A stretch of 64,000 nt of DNA, from NCBI GenBank assembly GCA_949840885.1, contig CATKYJ010000009.1, positions 51,238 through 115,237 on the forward strand. The letters run 5' to 3'. The notes beneath the pieces are model-generated. The model had not been told where the DNA came from, did not search any database, and was given only the letters and a program-made list of their open reading frames with translations. The stretch is from an uncultured Acetatifactor sp. GTDB taxonomy: Bacteria; Bacillota; Clostridia; Lachnospirales; Lachnospiraceae. This document shows, piece by piece, positions 17,232 to 25,800 of the stretch (position 1 is its first letter; each line of letters starts with the position of its first letter). The position numbers and the translations under genes were made by a program.

Positions 17232-17322
17232 GGAAGAATGCCTATAATGCGGGCATTCTTCCAGGTTTCGGTTTGTATTGGGGGTAGATATGGTGTTTCA
17301 GGTTTCGGCTTGTATTTGGGGG
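17232..17322 (+). repeat. Hairpin and 37-base-spaced direct repeat before cysE
   Basis: After the T-box terminator, perfect 11-bp arms GGAAGAATGCC (17232-17242) and GGCATTCTTCC (17252-17262) form a hairpin. A direct repeat CAGGTTTCGG-TTGTATT occurs at 17262-17284 and 17299-17322. No gene is seen in 17151-17356. Role unknown. Confidence 0.55.
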
Positions 17323-17356
17323 ATTTGGGATATGGGTTTGATTTGGGAGGGGTTGT

Positions 17357-18025
17357 ATGGGGATAATTAAGAATATTACGGAGGAGATTCGGATTATCAG
17401 GGAGCGGGATCCGGCTATTCATTCCGCTATGGAGGTTTTTCTTTATCCCAGCTTTAAGGTGATGATTCATTACCGGATTGCCCACAGGCTGTATGAGAAA
17501 GGGCATTATTTCTGGGCCAGGTGGGTGTCTCAGAGAGGGGTTCGCAAGACGGGGATTGAGATTCATCCCGGAGCGAAGATTGGGAAAGGGTTTTTTATTG
17601 ACCACGGAAATGGCGTCATTATTGGGGAGACTACGGTTATTGGGGAAAATGTGACGCTGTATCAGGGGGTGACTTTGGGGGGCACTGGCAAGGAGCATGG
17701 AAAGAGGCATCCCACGGTGGGCAACAATGTGATGATCAGTGCCGGGGCGAAAGTGCTGGGGTCTTTCACCATTGGGGACAATTCCAAGATCGGAGCGGGG
17801 AGCGTGGTCTTGAGCGAGGTGCCGCCCTGCTCTACGGTGGTGGGGGTGCCGGGGCGGGTGGTGAAGCGGGGCAACATGGCCTTGCCCCAGGAGACCCTGA
17901 ACCAGACCGATCTGCCGGATCCTATCAAAGAAGACATCGTGAATTTACAGCATGCCAATTCTGAGATGGTGAACCGCATCCTGGAACTGGAGCAGCAGAT
18001 CAAGGAGCTGAAAGCAAAGCCCTGA
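17357..18025 (+). CDS. cysE: Serine O-acetyltransferase
   Basis: 222 residues, RBS GGAGGGG. First step of cysteine synthesis: acetyl-CoA plus L-serine gives O-acetylserine. The N-terminal helical region is short, as in EpsC-type Gram-positive enzymes. A left-handed beta-helix of hexapeptide repeats spans about residues 65-165, with the catalytic segment DHGNGVIIGET and the substrate-binding LYQGVTLGGTGKEHGKRHP. A C-terminal coiled tail (NRILELEQQIKELK) may mediate assembly or contact with cysteine synthase. It is the first gene after the T-box leader, so expression should rise when tRNA-Cys is uncharged, and cysS follows 71 bases later. Confidence 0.96.
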   Translation: MGIIKNITEEIRIIRERDPAIHSAMEVFLYPSFKVMIHYRIAHRLYEKGHYFWARWVSQRGVRKTGIEIHPGAKIGKGFFIDHGNGVIIGETTVIGENVTLYQGVTLGGTGKEHGKRHPTVGNNVMISAGAKVLGSFTIGDNSKIGAGSVVLSEVPPCSTVVGVPGRVVKRGNMALPQETLNQTDLPDPIKEDIVNLQHANSEMVNRILELEQQIKELKAKP

Positions 18026-18096
18026 GGGGAAAGCCCTGAGAGGGCTTAAATATATACGATTTGGAGCCTGCCCCAGGGCGGGCGGAGAGGAGAAAA

Positions 18097-19530
18097 ATGG
18101 AGAACAGGTTAAGAATCTACAACACACTCACGAGAAAGGTGGAACAGTTCATTCCAAACACAGAGGGGAAAGTAGCCATGTACACTTGCGGCCCTACGGT
18201 GTACCATTTTGCCCACATCGGGAATCTGAGAAGCTATATCATGGAGGATTTGCTGGAAAAGACTCTGCGGTACATGGGCTATGACGTAAAGCGGGTCATG
18301 AATATTACGGATGTGGGACATCTGTCCAGCGATGCGGACACGGGCGAGGACAAGATGCTTAAGGGCGCGAAGCGGGAGCACAAGACGGTGATGGAGATCG
18401 CGAAGTTCTACACGGATGCCTTTTTTGCCGACTGCAAAGACCTGAACATCAAGACCCCGGATGTGGTGGAGCCCGCCACCAACTGCATCCCGGAATTCAT
18501 TCACATGATAGAGGGCCTCATGGAGAAAGGCTACGCCTATGAGAGCGGCGGAAATATCTACTTTGACACCTCCAGGCTAAAAGACTATTACGCACTCTCC
18601 AATCACAGCGAGGAGGAACTGCTGGTAGGCGTGCGGGATGATGTGGACGAGGACGAGAACAAGCGGAACAAGACGGATTTCGTGCTCTGGTTCACCAAGT
18701 CCAAGTTCGAGGATCAGGAACTGAAGTGGGAGAGCCCTTGGGGAACGGGGTATCCCGGCTGGCACATCGAGTGCTCCTGCATCTCCATGAAGCATTTGGG
18801 CGAGTACATGGACATTCACTGCGGCGGCGTGGACAATATCTTTCCCCACCACACCAACGAGATTGCCCAGAGCGAGGCCTATGTGGGACACAAATGGTGC
18901 AACTATTGGTTCCATGTGCACCACCTCAACGACAAAGCGGGCAAGATGAGCAAGTCCAAAGGGGAATTCCTCACCGTGTCCCTGCTGAAGTCCAAGGGCT
19001 ATGACCCCAGAGTGTACCGCCTGTTCTGCCTCCAGTCCCATTACCGCAAGCCTCTGGAGTTCTCCTTTGAGGCCCTGGACAATGCAAACGCCGCTTATGA
19101 TAAGCTGGTGAAGCGCATGGGCAGCCTGCAGAAAGGGAATGGGAAAGAGGTGGATCAGGAGAAATTCGCGACCTACAAAGCCCGCTTTGAGGAGGCGCTG
19201 GGCGATGATCTGAATTCCTCCATGGCGCTGACCGTGATCTACGATATGCTCAAAGACGATATATCAGACGCCACGAAATATGCTCTTGCGGAGGACTTCG
19301 ACAGGGTGCTGTCCCTGGATCTGACCACGGCTTACGCCGCGAAAGAGGCGGAGGCAAACGGGGATGTGGATACTGCCATGGAAAGCTATATTTTGGAAAA
19401 GATAGAGGAACGTAAGGCAGCCAAGAAAGCGAAAGATTTTGCCAGGGCAGATGAAATCCGGGCAGAACTTCTGGAGAAAGGGATTGTCCTGGAGGACACC
19501 CGTGAGGGCGTGAAATGGAAGAGGGCATGA
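18097..19530 (+). CDS. cysS: Cysteinyl-tRNA synthetase
   Basis: 477 residues, starting at the ATG after GGAGAGGAG. A class I aminoacyl-tRNA synthetase. The N-terminal CGPTVY carries the first zinc-ligand Cys; the HIGH motif is HIGN, the WHIECSC segment supplies another zinc ligand, and KMSKS is KMSKSKGEF. The C-terminal helical domain ends with the family sequence ILEDTREGVKWKR. It shares the T-box-controlled transcript with cysE. Standard family length. The last codons overlap the next gene. Confidence 0.98.
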   Translation: MENRLRIYNTLTRKVEQFIPNTEGKVAMYTCGPTVYHFAHIGNLRSYIMEDLLEKTLRYMGYDVKRVMNITDVGHLSSDADTGEDKMLKGAKREHKTVMEIAKFYTDAFFADCKDLNIKTPDVVEPATNCIPEFIHMIEGLMEKGYAYESGGNIYFDTSRLKDYYALSNHSEEELLVGVRDDVDEDENKRNKTDFVLWFTKSKFEDQELKWESPWGTGYPGWHIECSCISMKHLGEYMDIHCGGVDNIFPHHTNEIAQSEAYVGHKWCNYWFHVHHLNDKAGKMSKSKGEFLTVSLLKSKGYDPRVYRLFCLQSHYRKPLEFSFEALDNANAAYDKLVKRMGSLQKGNGKEVDQEKFATYKARFEEALGDDLNSSMALTVIYDMLKDDISDATKYALAEDFDRVLSLDLTTAYAAKEAEANGDVDTAMESYILEKIEERKAAKKAKDFARADEIRAELLEKGIVLEDTREGVKWKRA

Positions 19531-19979
19531 CGGAAGAATTCATAAAACCCCAAAGCCTCCTGGAACGGATATGGGACACTTTCCCGGGAAAACGCCAGGA
19601 CATCCGCAGCTATTCCGGGCTGTCCCTGGCCTATATCGGGGATGCGGTGTACGATCTGGTCATCCGCACCGCAGTGGTATCCCGGGGGAACCGGGCGGTG
19701 AACGAACTGCACCGCGCCACAATCCGGTATGTCAGCGCCAATGCCCAGTCAAAAATGGTACAGGCCCTCATGGACAGTTTTACCGAGGAGGAAAAAACGG
19801 TATACAAAAGAGGGAAAAATGCAAAACCGCACACTGTTGCCAAGAACGCCAGTGTGGCAGACTATATGAGAGCTACGGGCTTTGAGGCAGTGATAGGATA
19901 TCTATACCTGACAGATCGGATGAACCGGGTGCTGGAGCTGATCGGAAAGGGCATTGAGCTGACCGGGCTTGCGATATAA
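19515..19979 (+). CDS. mrnC: Mini-ribonuclease III
   Basis: 154 residues: an RNase III catalytic domain without the dsRNA-binding domain. The signature LSLAYIGDAVYDLVIR contains the catalytic acidic residues, with RGKNAKPHTVAKNASVADYMRATGFEAVIGYLYL completing the site. The family matures the 23S rRNA ends as a dimer. The start overlaps the end of cysS; ATG 19515 has GAGGG at good spacing, while ATG 19527 (ATGA overlap) is an alternative with a poor site. The cysS-mrnC-rlmB order is conserved in Firmicutes. Confidence 0.95.
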   Translation: MEEGMTEEFIKPQSLLERIWDTFPGKRQDIRSYSGLSLAYIGDAVYDLVIRTAVVSRGNRAVNELHRATIRYVSANAQSKMVQALMDSFTEEEKTVYKRGKNAKPHTVAKNASVADYMRATGFEAVIGYLYLTDRMNRVLELIGKGIELTGLAI

Positions 19980-20153
19980 AGCAAAAGGATAAATGATAAG
20001 GCGCTTACACATAAACCGGAAAGACGTATGACTTGTTCTGCCGCTTCTATAGATTGTAAAAAGGGAAGCGGCAAGCTATGAAATGGACGCTTGCAGGCAA
20101 GAACAAAACAGCCGGGCATGGAATAAGCGCGGAATGGAGGAGAAAAGCAGACA

Positions 20154-20903
20154 ATGAGATACGAAGAATTTACAATAGAGGGAAGAAACGCAGTGCGGGA
20201 GGCATTCCGTTCCGGCAAGACCATAGACAAGCTCTATGTCCAGGACGGCTGTCAGGACGGCCCTATTGTGGCCATCAAGAAAGAGGCCAAAAAACAGGAC
20301 ACCATCATCCGGTACGTGACCAGGGAGCGCCTGGATCAGATGTCCAACACAGGCAGGCACCAGGGGGTAATAGCCATGGCTGCAGCCTATGAATACGCAA
20401 CCGTGGAGGAAATCCTACAGGCAGCCAAAGAAAAACAGGAGCCGCCTTTCCTTATCCTCCTGGACAACATTGAGGATCCCCACAATCTGGGAGCCATCAT
20501 CCGGACTGCCAATCTGGCCGGAGCCCATGGGGTCATCATCCCCAAGAATCGGGCAGCGGGGCTGACGGCAGGGGTAGCCAGAGCCTCCGCAGGAGCCCTG
20601 AACTATACCCCGGTGGCAAAGGTCACCAACCTGGCCAAGACCATTGAGGAACTGAAAAAGCAGGGCCTCTGGTTTGTCTGCGCCGACATGAGCGGCACTG
20701 TCATGTACGATGTGGACTTAAAGGGCCCCATCGGGCTGGTCATCGGAAGCGAGGGCGAGGGCGTGGGCAGGCTGGTGAAAGAAAAATGCGACATGGTGGC
20801 CTCCATTCCTATGAAAGGAAACATTGACTCCCTGAACGCCTCCGTGGCAATGGGAGTGCTGACTTACGAGGCAGTGCGCCAGAGGAGCGGGGGAAATAGC
20901 TGA
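20154..20903 (+). CDS. rlmB: 23S rRNA 2'-O-methyltransferase, SpoU/TrmH family (RlmB-like)
   Basis: 249 residues, RBS GGAGGAG. An N-terminal L30e-like RNA-binding domain (EEFTIEGRNAVREAFRS) is followed by the SPOUT domain with NIEDPHNLGAIIRTANLAGAHGVI (motif 1), the SAM-binding loop GLVIGSEGEGVGRLV and SLNASVAMGVLTYEAVRQR (motif 3). Homologs methylate G2251 of 23S rRNA with S-adenosylmethionine. Synteny with mrnC and sigH supports rlmB. The 174-base gap before it shows no gene. Confidence 0.93.
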   Translation: MRYEEFTIEGRNAVREAFRSGKTIDKLYVQDGCQDGPIVAIKKEAKKQDTIIRYVTRERLDQMSNTGRHQGVIAMAAAYEYATVEEILQAAKEKQEPPFLILLDNIEDPHNLGAIIRTANLAGAHGVIIPKNRAAGLTAGVARASAGALNYTPVAKVTNLAKTIEELKKQGLWFVCADMSGTVMYDVDLKGPIGLVIGSEGEGVGRLVKEKCDMVASIPMKGNIDSLNASVAMGVLTYEAVRQRSGGNS

Positions 20904-20983
20904 CCTTGACTCAGGTATTGTCCGCCTGATTTTGCCGGACAGAGAGCAGATAGAGAGAAATATAAAAGCAGGGGAGACAGAAC

Positions 20984-21610
20984 ATGGCGGGAAAATATGC
21001 GGATTATGAGCAGTATACCGATGATGAGCTCATAGACAGGCTCCGCCGGGGAGAAACGGCCATTACGGACTACATCTGCGACAAGTACAAGAACCTGGTG
21101 CGCAGCAAAGCCAAATCCATGTTCATTTTGGGCGCGGACAACGATGACCTGATTCAGGAGGGCATGATCGGACTGTTTAAGGCAGTCAGGGACTATGACA
21201 TGGGCAGAGATGCCAGTTTCCATACCTTTGCCGAACTGTGTATCAGCCGTCAGATGTACACGGCGGTGCAGGCTGCAAAGCGCCGCAAACATCTGCCCCT
21301 GAACACCTATGTCTCCCTGGACAGCAAGGGAAGCTTTTCCGGGGAAGAAGAGCGGGAAAGCCCGAATCTGGCCGAGGTGCTGGCAGACCGGGTGGAAATG
21401 AACCCGGAGGAGCTGTTTCTGGACAAGGAGCGGGTGGCCTATCTGGAGAAGACCATTGAGGAGGAGCTGAGCGATTTCGAGCGGCAGGTGCTGGACTTAT
21501 ATATGACCGGAATGAGTTATACGGAGATTGCGAAAGTCCTGGGCAGAGACGGGAAAGCCACAGACAATGCGCTCCAGAGGCTGAAAGCGAAGATACGGAA
21601 GAGGCTATGA
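20984..21610 (+). CDS. sigH: RNA polymerase sporulation sigma factor SigH
   Basis: 208 residues. A sigma-70 family factor with region 2 (YKNLVRSKAKSMFILGADNDDLIQEGMIGLFKAVRDYD), a YxSF-like FHTFAELCISRQMYTAVQAAKRRKH segment for -10 recognition, and region 4 with a helix-turn-helix (MSYTEIAKVLGRDGKATDNALQRLKAKIR). Length and the position after rlmB match SigH, which starts sporulation and competence gene expression in spore formers. Its last four bases overlap the start of the next gene (ATGA). Confidence 0.96.
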   Translation: MAGKYADYEQYTDDELIDRLRRGETAITDYICDKYKNLVRSKAKSMFILGADNDDLIQEGMIGLFKAVRDYDMGRDASFHTFAELCISRQMYTAVQAAKRRKHLPLNTYVSLDSKGSFSGEEERESPNLAEVLADRVEMNPEELFLDKERVAYLEKTIEEELSDFERQVLDLYMTGMSYTEIAKVLGRDGKATDNALQRLKAKIRKRL

Positions 21611-22512
21611 AAGAAAGAAAAGTGGCAATAGAAAAAATTACAAAAGCGGTAGTCATTCTGGGGGGGCTGGCGGTTGTGGCGGCGGTAATCTGTATAGGCA
21701 TCTGCCTGCAAAAAGCCAGATATTATGTCACGCAGTATGCGGACACCACAGGGATGCAAGCCATGTTTTATACCATAGAATCCGACCGCGGCGATCTGAT
21801 CGTCATAGATGGCGGCAATGCGGGAAACGCAGATTATGTGAGACAGGTGATTCAGGAAAAGGGAGGCCATGTAGATGCATGGATTCTGACCCATCCCCAC
21901 CCGGACCACATCGGGGTTTTCAATGTGCTCTGGAACGAACTGCAGCCGGAGATTGACGTAATCTATACGCCGGAAATTGATTATCTGACTTATCGGGACA
22001 GGGCGTTCGAGTGGGACGGTTTCGATGGGTACGACCTTTTCCTGGATTTGACGTCGGAGACCGACAAGCTGGTGTACCTGCATACAGGGGACGAACTGGA
22101 AATCTGCGGGCTTGCCTTTCAGATTCTCCATGCCTGTGATGACTATGTATATGAAGTCAGCCACGATATCGGCAATGACTGCGGCCTGATGGTGCGGGTG
22201 ACGAACAGGGAAGAAACCATGCTTTTCTGTGCAGACGTGGGCATCGGTATGGCCGACAAGATCATGAGTCAGTACGGCAGCCGGATCGCCTGCGACTATA
22301 TCCAGATGGGGCATCACGGCAACGGCGGGCTGTCCGAAGCGTTCTACAGACTGGCGGCTCCCGGGATTGCTTTCTTTGACGCCCCGGACTGGTTGATGAA
22401 TCCGGGGGAGGAGGGGCGCTATACAACGCCGGAAAACAGAAAGCTCATGGAGAGCCTGGGGGCGGAGGTCTATTCCTATGACACAGCGCCCAACCGGATT
22501 GAACTGAAATAA
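21607..22512 (+). CDS. Membrane-anchored metallo-beta-lactamase-fold hydrolase (ComEC C-domain-like)
   Basis: 301 residues with one N-terminal membrane segment (about residues 14-35, IGICLQ end) and an extracytoplasmic hydrolase domain. Zinc-ligand motif HPHPDHIG near residue 97, a central cysteine/aspartate segment LFCADVGIG and the later HHGNGG fit the ComEC/Rec2-type MBL domain. It overlaps sigH by four bases and is therefore probably translationally coupled. Domains of this type cut nucleic acid or phosphoesters; no DNA-uptake membrane domain is present here, so a competence role is only possible. It is not a beta-lactamase as such. Confidence 0.85.
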   Translation: MKERKVAIEKITKAVVILGGLAVVAAVICIGICLQKARYYVTQYADTTGMQAMFYTIESDRGDLIVIDGGNAGNADYVRQVIQEKGGHVDAWILTHPHPDHIGVFNVLWNELQPEIDVIYTPEIDYLTYRDRAFEWDGFDGYDLFLDLTSETDKLVYLHTGDELEICGLAFQILHACDDYVYEVSHDIGNDCGLMVRVTNREETMLFCADVGIGMADKIMSQYGSRIACDYIQMGHHGNGGLSEAFYRLAAPGIAFFDAPDWLMNPGEEGRYTTPENRKLMESLGAEVYSYDTAPNRIELK

Positions 22513-22526
22513 GGAGCGGTGTTTGT

Positions 22527-22575
22527 AAAGCGGTTTTTGCTTAAAAAGCAAAGGCCGCTTTTAATGTTTTTTGGT
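22527..22575 (+). terminator. Terminator after the MBL hydrolase gene
   Basis: AAAGCGG plus TTTGCTT pair with AAGCAAA plus CCGCTTT, followed by a T-rich run (TTTTTT near 22566-22571). Confidence 0.8.
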
Positions 22576-22611
22576 TTATTCTTTTTTTAGAAACAGAAAA
22601 GATTTCTTATA

Positions 22612-22696
22612 TTGACTTTGGAGAATTATGAGGTATATAATCAACAACGGAAAACCGACCGGCGGGTCGGATAAGAACGCAGGGGCAGCGTTCTTA
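22612..22696 (+). promoter_or_regulatory. RND pump promoter with two palindromic operator candidates
   Basis: TTGACT (22612-22617), an 18-base spacer and TATAAT (22636-22641). Directly after the predicted start lies the palindrome CCGACC-GGCG-GGTCGG (22655-22670), followed by TAAGAACGC (22672-22680) and GCGTTCTTA (22688-22696). Perfect inverted repeats at a promoter are typical operators; the TetR protein encoded after the pump is the likely ligand of one. Alternatively the second could be an mRNA hairpin. Confidence 0.7.
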
Positions 22697-22802
22697 CGGG
22701 TACTGGCGGGTGCCAGATTGTATAAAGGATTTTAGGATGCTTTCGGATGTCCTTTTTGTTGAGATAATGATATGTGCTGATAAAAGACAGGGAGGTATGG
22801 AC

Positions 22803-25800
22803 GTGATATCGAAATTCAGTGTGAAGAAGCCTTATACCGTGCTGGTGGGGGTAGTGCTGGCTATTGTGCTGGGAGTGGTGTCCTTTACCAGGATGACTAC
22901 GGACTTGCTGCCAAGCATCAGCCTTCCTTACGTGATCGTGATGACGACTTATCCGGGAGCCAGCCCGGAGACTGTGGAGATGGCGGTGACTCAGCCAGTG
23001 GAGGCTTCCATGGCCACGGTGAGCAATATCGAGAGCATCAGTTCCGTATCCAATGAAAACTATTCTATGGTCATCCTGGAGTTTGCCCAGACCGCGGATA
23101 TGAACGCGGTGTCTTTGGAGATTCGGGAGAGCCTGGATCAGATCAAGAGCTACTGGGACGATTCCATCGGGAATCCCATTATCATGAAGCTGAATCCGGA
23201 CATGCTGCCAGTGATGATCGCGGCAGTGGGCGTGGAGGGCATGGACAATGCCAGGATCAGTACATATGTGCAGGATCAGGTCATGCCGGAACTGGAGAGC
23301 ATCGAGGGCGTGGCCAGCGTCAGCGCCACCGGACTGCTGGAGGAGAGCGTGAACGTGGTCATCCGCCAGGACAAGGTGGATGAAGTCAATGAGAAGATAT
23401 TTGCCGCCATTGACGAGAAGATGAAAGAGGCCGAGGAGGAGCTGGCCAACGGGCGCAAGGAGCTGGAGGACGGCAGGGCAGAGCTGGAGGACGGGCGAAA
23501 GGAACTGCTAAACGGTCAGCAGGAGCTGGCCAATGGGCGCAAGGAGCTGGAGGACGGCAAGGCAGAGCTGGAGAGAGGCAAAGTGGAGCTGGCAAACCAG
23601 CAGGAGGTTCTGAACAATCAGCTGGCAGTGCAGAAGAACTCGCTGCTGACCGCCAAGGCCAGACTGGAGGAGATTCAGACCAATCTCGCCACAGCGAAGC
23701 AGCTCAACGACGGCTTACAGCAGATGGCTCCCATGATTCCCCAGATCAGAGAGCAGAAAGCGGCCCTGGAGCAGCTTCGGGACGGGGGATATCTGACCAG
23801 GTATACGGGATATATGCAGACATGGGGCGACGCCCTGCAAAAGGCAGGAGAGCTTTTAGCCGGCGCGGATTCCGCGGAGGATCAGGGCGCACTTTTGCTG
23901 GCAGTGGGAGAGGCGCTGGCTCCTGCGCTGGAGGCCCAAATCGGAATCGAGCAGCTGAGGCAGGAATTCGTGGGAAACGCCGCCCTGGATCTGCTGGCCT
24001 CCGCGGACGGGCAGATGGCCCAGATACTGGATGCGGCCCGGAATACGAGCCCGTGGTACCCTACAATCGTATTTGACATGGAGTCGGGCACCCTGCCCAC
24101 TCTGCCCGATGCGGAGGCCATACAGGCTCTGACCACCACGGTGGGCACTGCGCTGGGAGCCGCGGAGGCGGCAGCAGGGCAGGCGCTTGCCATGGACATG
24201 TTCAAGCTTCCGGGGCAGTATGACGATATGCAGACCGCGCTGGCGGCGCTGACCGGCGGCCTGGGCTATGACGCCTATGTGGCGCAGATCAATTCCGTCC
24301 TGGCCAGCCAAAACGTCACGGATCTGGCCAAAGCCATCGAGGACATCAACGGTGGCCTGATTGCCATTGAGAAAGGCCAGATGGCCGCAGCGGTGGAGTT
24401 TGCCAACGGCAAGGCCACCATCTCCATGGGAGAGTACCAGCTGGAGGTGGCCCAGTCTCAACTGGACAGCGGCGAAGAGCAGATCAAGAGCGGCTTAGAG
24501 CAGATGGACGAGGCGGCAAAGCAGCTGGATGATGCCGAGCAGCAGCTTATCGACGGTGAGGAGCAGCTGGCTGAGGCCAAGGAGAATGCCTACGAACAGG
24601 CGGACATGACAGACAAACTTACAGTGGACGTCATAAAGAACCTGCTGACAGCCCAGAACTTTTCCATGCCCGCAGGCTATGTCACCGAGGAGGGAGTCAG
24701 CTACATGGTGCGGGTGGGCGACAAGCCCTCCACGGTGGAGGAGCTCCAGGCGCTGCCCTTGATGGATCTGCATATGGACGGCGTGCCCGTGATTACCCTT
24801 GGGGATGTGGCGGATGTGTTCTACACGGACAACTCCGCGGAAATTTATGCCAACGTGGACGGCAGCGCAGGCGTCATGCTGACCATCCAGAAGCAGACGG
24901 GGTATTCCACCGGCGAGGTGTCGGACCGGCTGGCGGAACGTTTTGGGGAAATGATGGAGGAGAATGGGGCTCTGTCCCTGATCACCCTGATGGATCAGGG
25001 CATCTATATCGATCTGGTCATGGATTCCATCCTCAACAATATCCTCTTCGGCGGATTGCTGGCCATCCTGATATTGATTCTGTTCCTGAAAGACTTAAGG
25101 CCTACCATGGTGGTGGCATTCTCCATTCCCATCAGCCTGGTGACGGCCATTGTGTGCATGTACTTCAGCGGCGTGACCCTGAACATCATCTCTCTGTCGG
25201 GACTGGCTCTGGGCATCGGCATGCTGGTAGATAACTCTATTGTAGTCATTGAAAACATTTACCGGATGCGCAGTGAGGGCCGTTCCGGGCGGGAGGCTGC
25301 AATCTCCGGCGCCCAGGAGGTGGCGGGAGCCATTTTGGCCTCCACCCTTACCACTGTCTGCGTGTTCCTGCCCATTGTGTTCACGGAGGGGATTACCAGG
25401 CAGCTGTTCGTGGACATGGGCCTGACCATCGCTTATTCCCTGCTGGCAAGTCTGGTGATTGCCCTCACCGTGGTGCCTGCCATGTCCTCGAAGCTTCTGG
25501 TGAGGACTAAGGAGCAGAAAGAGGGCAGGATTTTCGGCGGTATGGTGAAAGGATATGAAAAGCTGTTAAAGGGCGCCCTGCGGGTAAAACCGTTGGTATT
25601 TATCCTTACTTTGGGGCTTTTGGCGGGCAGCGTGGCCCTGGCCTTTACAAACGGTACGGCTTTTATGTCGGATATGGATTCCACTCAGCTCACCGTCAAT
25701 GTGACGCTGGGGGAGGAGGCTACGCTGGCGCAGACCGGGGAGATTACGGACCAGGTGGTGGAGGCCATCCGTTCCATTGAAGACGTTCAAAATGTAGGTG

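Noticed and set aside
21607..22512. Beta-lactamase
   Set aside because: It has the metallo-beta-lactamase fold motifs of ComEC-like hydrolases with an N-terminal membrane anchor, not those of class B resistance enzymes.
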